Source of the DNA: Microbulbifer guangxiensis | GTDB lineage: Bacteria; Pseudomonadota; Gammaproteobacteria; Pseudomonadales; Cellvibrionaceae | Assembly (NCBI RefSeq): GCF_021729075.1 | Contig: NZ_JAJSAQ010000002.1 | Location: 434,001 to 498,000, forward strand | Length of the DNA stretch: 64,000 nt | Reading direction: 5' to 3' | Part shown: piece by piece, positions 47,929-57,626 of the stretch | Numbering within the stretch: position 1 is the first letter of the stretch | Layout of the letters: every line of letters starts with the position of its first letter | Translations under genes and position numbers: made by a program | The notes under the pieces: generated by a model | The model's input: only the letters and a program-made list of their open reading frames with translations | Told to the model about the DNA's origin: nothing | The model's database searches: none

Positions 47929-48231
47929 ATGCCTTTAACAGCTGACCGCAAAAAAGCACTGCGCACCGTCGGTCACGGCCTCAAGCCGGTGGTCACCGTC
48001 GCCGGCAAGGGGCTCAGTGAAGGGGTGCTCGAGGAGCTGAACCGCGCCCTCGAAGATCACGAACTGATCAAGGTCAAGTTGATGGTGGCTGACCGGGAGC
48101 TTCGCCACCAGATCATCGGGGAATTGTGCGAGAAAAGTGGCGCCGAACTGGTCCAGGAGATCGGCAAGATCGCCCTGATCTATCGCGCGGCAGAGAAGCC
48201 CAACGCCCGCCTGTCCAACCTGCTGCGCTGA
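47929..48231 (+). CDS. yhbY: Ribosome assembly RNA-binding protein YhbY
   Basis: CRM-domain protein linked to 50S assembly; 100 residues, close to the usual 97. It starts MPLTADRKKALRTVGHGL and has the LKPVVTVAGKGLSEGVLEEL and GxxG-like regions. The ATG at 47929 follows a GGAG site; an upstream ATG at 47896 is less likely. It is divergent from rlmE and convergent with the lipoprotein gene at 48241, 9 bases away. Confidence 0.92.
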   Translation: MPLTADRKKALRTVGHGLKPVVTVAGKGLSEGVLEELNRALEDHELIKVKLMVADRELRHQIIGELCEKSGAELVQEIGKIALIYRAAEKPNARLSNLLR

Positions 48232-48240
48232 CGGCAAGGC

Positions 48241-48663
48241 TCAGCTGTCGCTGCCAGCCTCCGTAGACCTTGCTTCACGCACACAACGTGCCCGCGTCAG
48301 GGGCCAGAACGGCCCCTCTGGCAGGCGCTTGAGCCAGCACCCCTGATCCCCAACCAGCAACTGGAAACGCACCGGCACCGCCAGGCTCCGTCCGGCCAAT
48401 GGGCGCTGCTGCAGATCCCGCGGCACATTCTGCTCCACCACCAGGATGCTGGTGTCGGTAAGCACTTCCTCACCTAACGTGACCGGAACACCGCCCAGCG
48501 CCTCACTCACCACCTGAGTCAGCTCAGTACGAACCGCCCCCGTGACCTCCTCCAGCACCGCCGGCTCCAATGGCCCCGGCAGCGCTTGAGCGCTACAACC
48601 TGCCAGCAGGAGCACAGACAGGTAGCGGACTTTTCCCAACAGCTGGCGGCCCGGCGCAATCAT
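48241..48663 (-). CDS. Putative lipoprotein paired with the S41 peptidase
   Basis: 140 residues with a lipobox-type signal (VLLLAGC, Cys23), then a small domain (LEEVTGAVRTELTQVVSEAL, VPVRFQLLVGDQGCWLKRL). I do not recognise a family. Its ATG overlaps the stop of the S41 peptidase gene in a TGATG junction, so the two are coupled. The product may be a partner of that protease; this is inference from position. Confidence 0.65.
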   Translation of the reverse strand: MIAPGRQLLGKVRYLSVLLLAGCSAQALPGPLEPAVLEEVTGAVRTELTQVVSEALGGVPVTLGEEVLTDTSILVVEQNVPRDLQQRPLAGRSLAVPVRFQLLVGDQGCWLKRLPEGPFWPLTRARCVREARSTEAGSDS

Positions 48664-50279
48664 CAGCGCCAGCCCTCATATTCCAGTATCCGGTTCTCCT
48701 GCCAGGCGGGCTTGAGCACGCGTGCATCCCGTTCCTGCCCACCCGCGCGCAACCCGCCGGCATCGCTGCGGTAACTGCTGGCACTGGCCAGAGTCCCCCC
48801 ACAACTGCCGGTATTGATGAAATTCAGTGCCGCCGACAGCCGCCACTCGGCCGGATCACCGAGATCGCGACTGAAGTCGTCGGCCACCCCACAGCCGACC
48901 ACGCCCGTAGGACCAGTGCCGCCCGGCGTAAAACCGGCGGGATAGTCACCGAAGCCCTTGTCATTCAGGCCCTGGAACTGGATGGAGAAATACGTAGTGC
49001 CGCAGTTATCGGTGGGATAGAAACCGTAGGGTTTGCCGCAGGTGGTACCGCCCACCTGTACCACTTCCAGGTCGACCCCCCGCAGGCTGTTGATGATCGA
49101 CTCACTGGCGGAGCAGGTGCTGGCTCCGGTCAGCACGAATACCCGCGGCAGGTTGAGTGCCGGCAGGGGCTGTTCACTGGGCAGGTCGCTGAAACCGAGG
49201 GTGGTATCGAAAAAAGGCATCGGCTGCAGCGGCTGGCCGGTGACCGGATTGGTTTCCGGGTACTTGTCATTGAACACCAGGGTTTCGAAGATCCGGCCCG
49301 CGGTGGGCACATCCCCGGCGATCATGTAGGCCAACTGGCTGGCGATGGCGAGCAGGCCGCCACCGTTGTAGCGCAGGTCCAGCACCAGCTCATCGATCCC
49401 CTCGGCAGCGAGCGTCTCCACCGCACTCTTCAGCTCGCTTTCCGCCGTGGCAATATGGTCGGTAAACAGCAGGTAACCCACCCGGCGGCCCATAGCCGCA
49501 TCGATTACCCGCACATACTGGACGGGATCCGTGGCCAGGGCGCGGGCGGTATAGGTGACAGTCTCGCGGGAACCATTGGCATATTCGAAGGTGAAGGTGT
49601 GTTGTTCACCCACACTGTCCGGGAAAAACGCAGCGTTCAGTGTATCGACGCTGGCCTGATCGTTGGCCCAGATCACGTCGACACCATCCACCGATACCAC
49701 GCGGGTGCCACGTGCCGGCAGGCCGACACTGTTCTCCCGATCCCAGTAAGCCACCGCCACATCACGGGGCGGGCGCCCATCGATGATAGCCCACTGCAGG
49801 CCATAGCCTACTGCGACCCCGGACTGGGTCTGGGACAGCCACTGGTCCGTGGGCAGGGAAAAATGGAAATTGTCTTTGGGTGCGCCGGTCTCGGTCAGCT
49901 CCTCAGTCACCAGCAGGTCGAAATATTCCAGCACCCCGTATCCGGCCGGATCCCGGTCCTCCACCTCGTCGTACCAGAGGTAGAGCTCATTGGTCCACGA
50001 GCGCAGCCAGTTTTTCTCATCCAGCGCAGTTCCGAGCACGTCATCATAGGGAAGCCCTGTGCGCGGGTTGGTACCACTGCGGGGCGCTTCACAGCTGGCG
50101 GCAAAGGTTTCCGAGGACAGGAACACGCCTTCTTGCCAGCCAGTGGAACCGCCACCGACAGGATCTGTGGCAGGCTGATTCCTGGCCGAGGAGCCCCCGC
50201 CTCCCCCACCACAAGCGCCGAGCAGGAGGGAAAGTGTAAGAACACAAAACGGACGGGAAACCGGAAGTAAACCCCTCAT
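48663..50279 (-). CDS. S41 family peptidase lipoprotein
   Basis: Carboxy-terminal-processing type serine protease, 538 residues, from the ATG at 50279. The start opens a lipoprotein signal (LLLGACGGGGGG, Cys23), and the longer upstream frame lacks one. A PDZ-like region sits near 205-300. The catalytic core has FVLTGASTCSASESIINSL (nucleophile Ser in SASE) and GGTTCGKPYGFYP (Lys of the Ser/Lys dyad). Several Cys near these motifs could form disulphides. It is predicted to be an envelope lipoprotein protease of unknown substrate. Confidence 0.88.
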   Translation of the reverse strand: MRGLLPVSRPFCVLTLSLLLGACGGGGGGSSARNQPATDPVGGGSTGWQEGVFLSSETFAASCEAPRSGTNPRTGLPYDDVLGTALDEKNWLRSWTNELYLWYDEVEDRDPAGYGVLEYFDLLVTEELTETGAPKDNFHFSLPTDQWLSQTQSGVAVGYGLQWAIIDGRPPRDVAVAYWDRENSVGLPARGTRVVSVDGVDVIWANDQASVDTLNAAFFPDSVGEQHTFTFEYANGSRETVTYTARALATDPVQYVRVIDAAMGRRVGYLLFTDHIATAESELKSAVETLAAEGIDELVLDLRYNGGGLLAIASQLAYMIAGDVPTAGRIFETLVFNDKYPETNPVTGQPLQPMPFFDTTLGFSDLPSEQPLPALNLPRVFVLTGASTCSASESIINSLRGVDLEVVQVGGTTCGKPYGFYPTDNCGTTYFSIQFQGLNDKGFGDYPAGFTPGGTGPTGVVGCGVADDFSRDLGDPAEWRLSAALNFINTGSCGGTLASASSYRSDAGGLRAGGQERDARVLKPAWQENRILEYEGWR

Positions 50280-50332
50280 AGACAGGCCCTGATTTTTATT
50301 GCTTTGGGATTGCAGGAGGAGAGAGTAACAAA

Positions 50333-50360
50333 GGCGTCGCCGCTGCGCACCGGCGACGCC
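50333..50360 (-). terminator. Hairpin after pntB
   Basis: A 10-bp stem ggcgtcgccg/cggcgacgcc with an 8-base loop, followed on the minus strand by tttgttactc. It lies after the pntB stop and is a fair terminator candidate for the pntAB unit. Confidence 0.6.
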
Positions 50361-50394
50361 AGGGGTGAACCTGAAGATGAGAATCAGGTCCGGG

Positions 50395-51825
50395 TCAGGC
50401 CACGGCCTCCCGTGGGGAGCGGGTCTTGGCGCTGTCACCGAGCTTTGCCAGCACACTCTGCAGGCTCTCTTTGGCATCGCCAAACAGCATGCGGGCATTC
50501 TCCTTGTAGAACAGCGGATTGGCCACACCAGCGTAACCCGAGGCCATGGAGCGCTTCAGTATCACCACCTTGTCCGCCTTCCAAACTTCGAGCACCGGCA
50601 TGCCGGCAATGGGAGACCCGGGCTTCTCCACCGCGTCAGGGTTGACCGTATCGTTGGCGCCGATCACCAGCACCATATCGGTTTCCGGGAAATCGCCATT
50701 GATTTCCTCCATCTCGAGCACAATGTCGTAGGGCACGTTGGCCTCGGCCAGCAGCACATTCATATGGCCGGGCAGGCGCCCCGCCACCGGGTGAATACCG
50801 AAGCGCACCGTCTTGCCCATTTTGCGCAGGCGGTCGGTGAGGTCACTGACCGCCTGCTGGGCGTGAGCCACCGCCATACCGAAACCCGGCACGATGATAA
50901 TGCTTTTGGCCTGTTCCAGGTCTGCTGCGAGTTCGTCGAAGTTTGTTGCCAGTGCCTCGCCCTCCATCTCGCCCTCAGCCACCTCACCGCCATCAGAACC
51001 GAAACCGCCTAGAATCACACTGATGAAAGAACGGTTCATGCCCCGACACATGATGTAACTGAGGATCGCACCGGAGGAGCCCACCAGCGCACCGACGACG
51101 ATGAGCAGGTCGTTGCTCAGCATGAAGCCCGTCGCTGCTGCCGCCCAGCCTGAGTAGCTGTTGAGCATGGAGATCACCACCGGCATATCCGCCCCGCCAA
51201 TGGCAGCGATCAGGTGGATACCCAGCAACAGTGCAATCGAGGTCATCACCAGCAGGTTGATGACGGTACCCGCACTCAGGTCGGCGGGGATAAACAGGGC
51301 ACCGAGCACGATACATCCAATCACCGCCGCCAGGTTGAGCCAGTGGCGGGCGGGCAGCATCAGCGGTTTACCCGAAATCAGCCCCTGCAACTTGCCGAAG
51401 GCCACCAGCGAACCGGTGAGGGTAATGGCACCAATAAAGATTCCCAGGTAGATCTCCGTGTTGTGCACAATGTGCTCAGCCCCGGTCAGCGACAGGCGCG
51501 GATCCAGGAAACCGCCCCAGCCGATCAGCACTGCAGCGAGGCCGACAAAACTGTGCAACAGGGCCACCATCTGCGGCATCTGCGTCATGGCTACCCGCCG
51601 CGCCAGCGCCAGGCCGATGACCGCGCCTGTCACCATCGCAATCCCGACCATCCAGTAGGCGCCGGCAGCGATGCCGGCAATGGTGGCAGTAATGGCAACC
51701 GCCATCCCCACCATGCCGTAGACATTGCCGCGCCGGGCCGTCTCATGGCTGGACAGACCACCGAGGCTCAGGATGAACATCACCGCCGAGAACAGGTAGG
51801 CCATTGCAATCATTCCGTTCATCAC
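50395..51825 (-). CDS. pntB: NAD(P) transhydrogenase subunit beta
   Basis: Membrane and NADP(H)-binding half of the proton-translocating transhydrogenase; 476 residues. The N-terminal half holds many membrane helices. The C-terminal NADP-binding domain (about 300-476) has [36 protein letters not shown] and [12 protein letters not shown], typical of PntB. The enzyme uses the proton gradient to make NADPH from NADH. It follows pntA by 10 bases, and the ATG is preceded by an AGGAGAG-type site. Confidence 0.97.
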   Translation of the reverse strand: MMNGMIAMAYLFSAVMFILSLGGLSSHETARRGNVYGMVGMAVAITATIAGIAAGAYWMVGIAMVTGAVIGLALARRVAMTQMPQMVALLHSFVGLAAVLIGWGGFLDPRLSLTGAEHIVHNTEIYLGIFIGAITLTGSLVAFGKLQGLISGKPLMLPARHWLNLAAVIGCIVLGALFIPADLSAGTVINLLVMTSIALLLGIHLIAAIGGADMPVVISMLNSYSGWAAAATGFMLSNDLLIVVGALVGSSGAILSYIMCRGMNRSFISVILGGFGSDGGEVAEGEMEGEALATNFDELAADLEQAKSIIIVPGFGMAVAHAQQAVSDLTDRLRKMGKTVRFGIHPVAGRLPGHMNVLLAEANVPYDIVLEMEEINGDFPETDMVLVIGANDTVNPDAVEKPGSPIAGMPVLEVWKADKVVILKRSMASGYAGVANPLFYKENARMLFGDAKESLQSVLAKLGDSAKTRSPREAVA

Positions 51826-51835
51826 TTCTCTCCTG

Positions 51836-53383
51836 TTACCGGCGGAACATTTTCAGCATGCGGTAGGTCACGAAGAACCCACCGAAGATATTGATACTGG
51901 CGACCAGCACCGCGACGAATGCCAGCACCGTGACCAGTGCCGAGCCGGTGGAACCGACCTGCAGAAGTGCCCCGACGATGACGATGCCCGAAATCGCGTT
52001 GGTCACACTCATCAGTGGGGTATGCAGGGCATGAGTGACATTCCAGATCACCTGCCAGCCGACAAAGATGGCCAGTACGAAAACGGTAAAGTGGGCGACA
52101 AAATCCGGCGGCGCCACCCGGCCCAGCCACAACGTCAGGCCGCCAGCAATCAGCCAGAAGGCAACGATGGAGAGTGCCGATTTTTTCTTTGGTGGAGCCT
52201 CTTCCTTGACCTGCGGCTGCTCTGCTTTGGAAGCAGGCGGTTTCGGCTGGGCAGAAATTTTCGGCGCGGGGGGAGGCCAGGTGATCTCACCATTGCGCAC
52301 CACGGTTGCCCCGCGGACCGCCTCATCGTCAAAGTCGATGGCAATGTTGCCGTCCTTCTCCGGGGTCAGGTCCGTCAGCAAATGCGTCAGGTTGGTGGCA
52401 TACAGGCTCGACGACTGGGTGGCAGCACGGCTCGGCAGGTTGGTGTAACCGATAACGGTTACCCCGCTCTCGATCACCTTTTCATCAGCCACGGTATAGT
52501 CACAGTTGCCCCCCATCTCCGCCGCCAGGTCGACGACCACCGAGCCCTCTTTCATGCTGTCGACCATATCCGCCAGCCACAGCTTGGGCGCGGGCTTGCC
52601 GGGAATCAGCGCCGTAGTAATGACGATATCCACCTCTTTGGCCTGCTCGCGGAACAGGGCCATTTCAGCCTCGATAAACTCCTTGGACATCTCCTTGGCG
52701 TAACCACCGCTGCCCGAGCCTTCCTCCTCCATTTCCACCGTGAGGAATTCCGCTCCCATGGATTCGACCTGCTCACGCACTTCCGCCCGGGTATCAAAGG
52801 CGCGAACAATAGCCCCCATGCTTTTGGCGGTGCCGATGGCGGACAGGCCGGCGACGCCGGCGCCGATCACGAGCACCTTGGCCGGCGGAATCTTGCCGGC
52901 AGCAGTAATCTGGCCGGTAAAAAAACGACCGAAGTTATGGGCCGCCTCGATGACCGCGCGATAGCCGGCGATATTGGCCATGGAGCTGAGCGCATCCATC
53001 TTCTGTGCACGGGAGATACGGGGAATCGACTCGACTGCCAGCGCATTGATTTTCTTTTCGGCCAGTTTTTTCAACAGCGTTTCGTTCTGTGCGGGCTTGA
53101 GGAAGGCAATCAGGGTCGCGCCTTGCGGAATCAGATCGAGTTCCTCATCGGTGGGAGACTGGACTTTCAGCACCACCCCGGCGTCTTTCAGACATTGCGC
53201 CGCATCCTTGCAGATTTCGGCACCGCTATTGATATAGGCATCATCGGTAAAACTGGCCCCCTCGCCGGCACCTTTCTGCACCCGCACAGAAAAACCCAGA
53301 TCCCGCAAACGACGGACGCTATCCGGCGTGGCGGCCACCCGGTTTTCCCCGACAGCCGTTTCTTTTGGAATGGCTATGATCAC
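51836..53383 (-). CDS. pntA: NAD(P) transhydrogenase subunit alpha
   Basis: 515 residues with GTG start at 53383, 7 bases after AGGAAGGAG; the longer upstream frame was rejected for that reason. The NAD-binding part (about 1-380) has [27 protein letters not shown] [20 protein letters not shown] and [11 protein letters not shown] Pro/Lys-rich linker joins it to three or four C-terminal membrane helices. This is the fused single-chain alpha form, as in E. coli. It forms the transhydrogenase with PntB. Confidence 0.96.
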   Translation of the reverse strand: MIIAIPKETAVGENRVAATPDSVRRLRDLGFSVRVQKGAGEGASFTDDAYINSGAEICKDAAQCLKDAGVVLKVQSPTDEELDLIPQGATLIAFLKPAQNETLLKKLAEKKINALAVESIPRISRAQKMDALSSMANIAGYRAVIEAAHNFGRFFTGQITAAGKIPPAKVLVIGAGVAGLSAIGTAKSMGAIVRAFDTRAEVREQVESMGAEFLTVEMEEEGSGSGGYAKEMSKEFIEAEMALFREQAKEVDIVITTALIPGKPAPKLWLADMVDSMKEGSVVVDLAAEMGGNCDYTVADEKVIESGVTVIGYTNLPSRAATQSSSLYATNLTHLLTDLTPEKDGNIAIDFDDEAVRGATVVRNGEITWPPPAPKISAQPKPPASKAEQPQVKEEAPPKKKSALSIVAFWLIAGGLTLWLGRVAPPDFVAHFTVFVLAIFVGWQVIWNVTHALHTPLMSVTNAISGIVIVGALLQVGSTGSALVTVLAFVAVLVASINIFGGFFVTYRMLKMFRR

Positions 53384-53772
53384 CGCAACACTCCTTCCTG
53401 ACTCGCTATTGTTATGCTGCACCCTGCACTGAATACAGCTGGGGCTCCCTGCGGTAAGCAAAATCAGTGCGCCTACGCACGTGGATCGACTTGAGTCTAT
53501 CCGCAGCGCTTATTGATTAAAAGTAAATAACCGCATAGCTGGCATAAAGAAACCTTATGAAGAATTTTGCGCCATAAAACCCGCAAAGTCGGAAAGCCGC
53601 GACGCATGGCAAAGTCCTTAGCCTCAATTCCCCAAAATGATCACGGTTGATAATCTCCCTGCCTGCACAAGCAACTGCCTTCCCTGCCCGCCCTTCCTCA
53701 TTGCAGTCCACTCCCGATGTGATAGCTTTTCCCTCCACAGCTAAATTCGCCATCATCACCGAGGACTTATTA
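53384..53772. other. Divergent region between pntA and the ABC transporter genes
   Basis: About 390 bases holding leftward (pntA) and rightward (ABC) promoters, not resolved by eye. An AT-rich stretch lies near 53505-53575. The ribosome-binding site of the ABC gene, GAGGA, is at 53761-53765. No clear small gene was seen. Confidence 0.4.
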
Positions 53773-54738
53773 TTGAACCCGATTATCTCGGTCTCCAATC
53801 TCTCCAAAACCTACAGCGGCGGATTCACTGCACTGCGGGAAGTCAATCTCGACATCCATCAGGGAGAAATCTTTGCCCTGCTCGGCCCCAACGGCGCGGG
53901 CAAGACCACATTGATCAGCATTGTCTGCGGCATCGTCAATGCCACCGCGGGCACAGTCAAAGCAGACGGTCACGATGTGGTGCAGGACTATCGCGCCGCG
54001 CGGGAAAAGATCGGACTGGTACCACAGGAGCTCTGCACAGACTCCTTCGAAAGTGTCCTGGCCACGGTCAAATTCAGTCGAGGATTGTTTGGCAAGGCCC
54101 CGGACCCCGCATATATCGAGCGGCTCCTGCGCCAGCTGTCCCTCTGGGAAAAAAGAGACAGTCGCATCATGACACTGTCCGGCGGCATGAAACGCCGACT
54201 GATGATTGCCAAGGCACTGTCTCACGAGCCGAAAATCCTGTTCCTGGACGAACCCACTGCAGGCGTCGACGTGGAGCTGCGCAAGGATATGTGGTCTATG
54301 GTCAGGCAGTTACGGGAGTCAGGGGTCACCGTCATTCTTACCACCCATTACATCGAAGAAGCCGAAGAGATGGCCGACCGGGTAGGCGTGATCAACCATG
54401 GCCGCATCATCCTGGTGGAGGAAAAGAACACCCTGATCAAGAAGATGGGCAGCAAGGAGCTGCTGTTGCAGCTATCGGAACCAATCAAAGAGATACCCGG
54501 GCCTCTCGCCGACCTGCCCCTTGAACTGACTGGTGACGGATATCAGCTGCTCTATCGGTTTGACATACAGGAGGGTGACACCGGCATCACCAACCTGTTG
54601 CGAAGACTCGACCAGGCGGCAATCGACTTCCGCGATCTGCAGACCCGAGAGAGCTCCCTGGAGGACATCTTCGTCGGGCTGGTACGCGGCGCCCGGCAAG
54701 GAATCGATGGCGACACTGGTGATGGAGAAAGGCGATGA
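53773..54738 (+). CDS. ABC transporter ATP-binding protein (YadG-like)
   Basis: 321 residues, TTG start at 53773 chosen because GAGGA lies 7 bases upstream and the protein then begins [16 protein letters not shown]. It has Walker A GPNGAGKT, the signature LSGGMKRRL, Walker [13 protein letters not shown] and the H-loop TTH. The C-terminal domain is of the DrrA/YadG export type. The stop overlaps the permease ATG by 4 bases (ATGA). Together they form an ABC-2 exporter; the substrate is unknown. Confidence 0.92.
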   Translation: MNPIISVSNLSKTYSGGFTALREVNLDIHQGEIFALLGPNGAGKTTLISIVCGIVNATAGTVKADGHDVVQDYRAAREKIGLVPQELCTDSFESVLATVKFSRGLFGKAPDPAYIERLLRQLSLWEKRDSRIMTLSGGMKRRLMIAKALSHEPKILFLDEPTAGVDVELRKDMWSMVRQLRESGVTVILTTHYIEEAEEMADRVGVINHGRIILVEEKNTLIKKMGSKELLLQLSEPIKEIPGPLADLPLELTGDGYQLLYRFDIQEGDTGITNLLRRLDQAAIDFRDLQTRESSLEDIFVGLVRGARQGIDGDTGDGERR

Positions 54739-55496
54739 ACTGGTATGGCATCCGCGCCATCTACAAATTCGAGATGGCCCGCACCTGGCGCACCCTGATG
54801 CAGAGCATCGCCTCACCGGTGCTTTCCACATCACTGTATTTTGTCGTCTTTGGGGCTGCCATCGGCTCCCGGATGGGAGAGATCGAGGGGGTTTCCTACG
54901 GCGCTTTCATCATACCCGGCCTGATCATGTTGTCGCTTCTCAGCGAGAGCATTTCCAACGCCTCTTTCGGGATTTTCTTCCCGAAATTTTCCGGCACCAT
55001 TTATGAAGTGTTGTCGGCACCGGTATCGGCCTTCGAGATTGTGACGGGATATGTGGGTGCAGCAGCTACCAAGTCACTGGTTCTCGGATTACTGATCCTG
55101 CTGACCGCACGCTTTTTTGTCGACTACCAGATACTGCATCCGTTCTGGATGCTGGGCTTCCTGGTGTTGACTGCGGTGACCTTCAGCATGTTCGGCTTCA
55201 TCATCGGTATCTGGGCCGATGATTTCCAGAAACTGCAGGTCATCCCCCTGATGGTGGTCACCCCACTCACCTTCCTCGGCGGAGCCTTCTATTCCATCAA
55301 TATGCTGCCGGAATTCTGGCAGAAGGTGACCCTGTTCAACCCGGTGGTATACCTGATCAGTGGCTTCCGCTGGTCTTTCTTTGGTATTGCCGACGTCAAT
55401 GTCGGCGTCAGCCTGGCGATGATTTTCCTGTTCTTGCTGCTGTGCCTGGCGGGAATCTGGTGGATATTCCGCACCGGCTACCGCATCAAGACCTGA
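54735..55496 (+). CDS. ABC-2 type transporter permease (YadH-like)
   Basis: 253 residues with about six membrane helices and the ABC-2 family motifs ([56 protein letters not shown]). It is coupled to the ATP-binding gene by ATGA and would form a homodimeric exporter pore. The gene order and size match the yadG-yadH pair. A hairpin at 55629-55656 lies downstream. Confidence 0.93.
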   Translation: MNWYGIRAIYKFEMARTWRTLMQSIASPVLSTSLYFVVFGAAIGSRMGEIEGVSYGAFIIPGLIMLSLLSESISNASFGIFFPKFSGTIYEVLSAPVSAFEIVTGYVGAAATKSLVLGLLILLTARFFVDYQILHPFWMLGFLVLTAVTFSMFGFIIGIWADDFQKLQVIPLMVVTPLTFLGGAFYSINMLPEFWQKVTLFNPVVYLISGFRWSFFGIADVNVGVSLAMIFLFLLLCLAGIWWIFRTGYRIKT

Positions 55497-55628
55497 GATC
55501 CGAGAGCTACCCGGGAGGCTTACGCCTCCACAGAGTGACGATAAAACCATCAAATATTCTAATCAGGCCCAGTGGCGACAGAGCACCAGGACCGACATTT
55601 CGAAAATGCATGAATACATCCATGCAGC

Positions 55629-55656
55629 TCCGTCGGGCACGTCCTGTACCCGACGG
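55629..55656 (+). terminator. Hairpin downstream of the ABC permease gene
   Basis: ccgtcggg/cccgacgg arms (8 bp, 10-11 with one mismatch) around an 11-base loop, followed by only a short T tract (tttc). Possible weak terminator between convergent genes. Confidence 0.4.
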
Positions 55657-55746
55657 TTTCGAAATCTCAACCCTGGCGCTATGTCTTACATTCGGCCTGT
55701 GAAGCTTTGTCAGCAGCCTGCGGGGAGCTAACTCCGCCTACTTCAT

Positions 55747-56649
55747 TTACTGTCCCGCCGTCAGCGAGTCATACACGATCCCGGTCCACAGGTCCGGCTT
55801 CATGAAACCCTGACCATAGTTGTCATCGTACTCCCGGGTCGGCCTGGCAGCGATGGCCTGCTCTTTGCTCAAACCCTCATCGATCAGTAGCTGAATCTTA
55901 TCCCGCAGGTGCACCAGCAGGTCCCGCTGCTCCTGCAGTTCTGCCTTGTTGCTCAGTGGCCCGTGGCCGGGAATGATCGCAGTCTTGTCATCGGCCAGTT
56001 CCAGTACGCGGTCCATGACCGCCACCAGCCCGTCGACACTGCCACCGGAGGACAGATCGATGAAGGGGTAGCTACCGTTGAAGAAGGTATCTCCCATGTG
56101 AATCACGTTGGCGTCTTTGAAGAGCACAATCGAGTCACCATCGGTGTGGGCTGGACCGGTGTACTGAACGCGCACGGTGTCGCCATTCCAGTGGAAAGTG
56201 GTGGCATCGGTAAAGGTGATCACTGGCAGTGCAGCCTCCGGCGAAGGGGGTACGGTACGGCCGAAGATCTCCATGAACTGTTCGCTGCTCATCCGCTCCC
56301 GCACATTTTCATGGGCGACCACCAACGCACCGGCCCTGCCGAAGTTTTCGTTACCACCGGTGTGATCCCCATGCCAGTGGGTGTTGATGACGAACCGCAG
56401 CGGACGATCAGTGACTTCGGTTACTGCTGCGCGGATCTTTTCCGTCAGCGGTGCATACTGGTCGTCCACCATGAAGACGCCGTCTTCACCGCTGAAGAGC
56501 GCAATGTTGCCGCCGGCACCCTGCAACATGAACAGGTTGTCACGTACGGCTTGGGTCTTGATCTCTACTTTGGCAAACCGATCCTCGGCCACAGCAGGCA
56601 GGGCCAGCAGGCAGCATAGCCAGGCGACTGATCGAAAAGGCTTTTTCAT
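55747..56649 (-). CDS. MBL-fold metallo-hydrolase, exported
   Basis: 300 residues with a signal peptide (LCCLLALPAVAE). The zinc ligands are HWHGDH at 91-96, a later His in YTGPAHTDGD, Asp in HMGDTFFN and His in IIPGHGPLS. This is the metallo-beta-lactamase fold. The periplasmic form with these motifs is common and not necessarily a beta-lactamase; a hydrolase of unknown substrate is the safe call. An AGGAG ribosome-binding site precedes the ATG. It lies 97 bases after the phosphodiesterase gene and could be co-transcribed with it. Confidence 0.88.
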   Translation of the reverse strand: MKKPFRSVAWLCCLLALPAVAEDRFAKVEIKTQAVRDNLFMLQGAGGNIALFSGEDGVFMVDDQYAPLTEKIRAAVTEVTDRPLRFVINTHWHGDHTGGNENFGRAGALVVAHENVRERMSSEQFMEIFGRTVPPSPEAALPVITFTDATTFHWNGDTVRVQYTGPAHTDGDSIVLFKDANVIHMGDTFFNGSYPFIDLSSGGSVDGLVAVMDRVLELADDKTAIIPGHGPLSNKAELQEQRDLLVHLRDKIQLLIDEGLSKEQAIAARPTREYDDNYGQGFMKPDLWTGIVYDSLTAGQ

Positions 56650-56680
56650 CGTTCACTCCTGTCGATGGTTCTGGTTGTTA

Positions 56681-57583
56681 TCAGGTGCTCGTATCGGTGG
56701 ACGCACTGTCGGCTGGCAACGCGCGATCACGGACTGATTTCAGCCGGTCGGTGCGATTGGTCACGATGCCATCCACACCAAGACGCAGGTAGTATTCCAT
56801 GTCCTCAGTAGCGTCCACGGTCCAGACCGACACATGCAGGCCTATACGATGGGCGGCCCGGATCAGACGAGTGGAAAAGACCGGAATACCGTAATAGCGG
56901 GTGGGGAGTTGCATGGTCTGGTAGGCGGGCCGCAACCAGCGTTCCAGCCGGAGTAGCTGCGCCAGGAAGAACAGCAGCGCCTCCGGCAGTGTGGCCCCTG
57001 TCGCCACGTCCGGGCAGAGCCTGCGGAATTCCCGGATCACCCCCAGGTGGAAAGACGATACCACCAGGCTCGACACCTTGCCGACCCGGCGCACACTTTG
57101 CGCCAGGGCGACCGCGGCTGCCGGGTCCCGGTCCTTGAGTTCCAGGATCATGGGCATGTCCGGGAAGGCTGCGAAGACTTCATCGATGGTGGCAACAGGG
57201 ACCGTCGTGTCGCGATACGGAAAGGTGCTGCCGTCATGTGTCCAGCGGCTGGCCATATTCAGCGACCGCAAAGATTCCAGGGTGTGCTGCCGGATCAGGC
57301 CACTGCCGTCACTGACACGATCCAGCAGCGGATCGTGATTCAGCACCAAATGGCCGTCTGCGGTCAGGTTGAGGTCGATCTCCAGTGCATCTGCACCCAG
57401 CGCGGTCATCTCCCGGAGGTAGAGCATTGTGTTACCGGGATAGAGACCCTGCCCGCGCTCATCGCCATGGGCAATGACCAGCGGCGGCGCCGGCAGCCTC
57501 AGCGCCGAGGATGGCGCCGGCCGGGCCACCGCGAAACGCCACAGTGCGAGCACCAGTACCAGGAAGAATGCCCACCAGATCAT
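56681..57583 (-). CDS. Glycerophosphodiester phosphodiesterase
   Basis: 300 residues from the ATG at 57583, where an N-terminal membrane anchor starts (IWWAFFLVLVLALWRFAVA). TIM-barrel motifs of the GDPD family are seen: IAHGDERGQGLYPGNT, ALEIDLNLTADGHLVLNHD (Glu, Asp and His for the metal and acid/base) and ILELKDRDP. It hydrolyses glycerophosphodiesters from lipid turnover to glycerol 3-phosphate. It starts 43 bases after the unknown membrane protein gene and may share its transcript. Confidence 0.9.
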   Translation of the reverse strand: MIWWAFFLVLVLALWRFAVARPAPSSALRLPAPPLVIAHGDERGQGLYPGNTMLYLREMTALGADALEIDLNLTADGHLVLNHDPLLDRVSDGSGLIRQHTLESLRSLNMASRWTHDGSTFPYRDTTVPVATIDEVFAAFPDMPMILELKDRDPAAAVALAQSVRRVGKVSSLVVSSFHLGVIREFRRLCPDVATGATLPEALLFFLAQLLRLERWLRPAYQTMQLPTRYYGIPVFSTRLIRAAHRIGLHVSVWTVDATEDMEYYLRLGVDGIVTNRTDRLKSVRDRALPADSASTDTST

Positions 57584-57626
57584 GATTTGCCGACCACCAT
57601 CGCGGGCACACCCGAACGGCTGTGGC

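Noticed and set aside
55747..56649. Calling the MBL-fold protein a beta-lactamase
   Set aside because: The zinc motif is shared by many hydrolases; nothing in the sequence or neighbours points to antibiotic hydrolysis.
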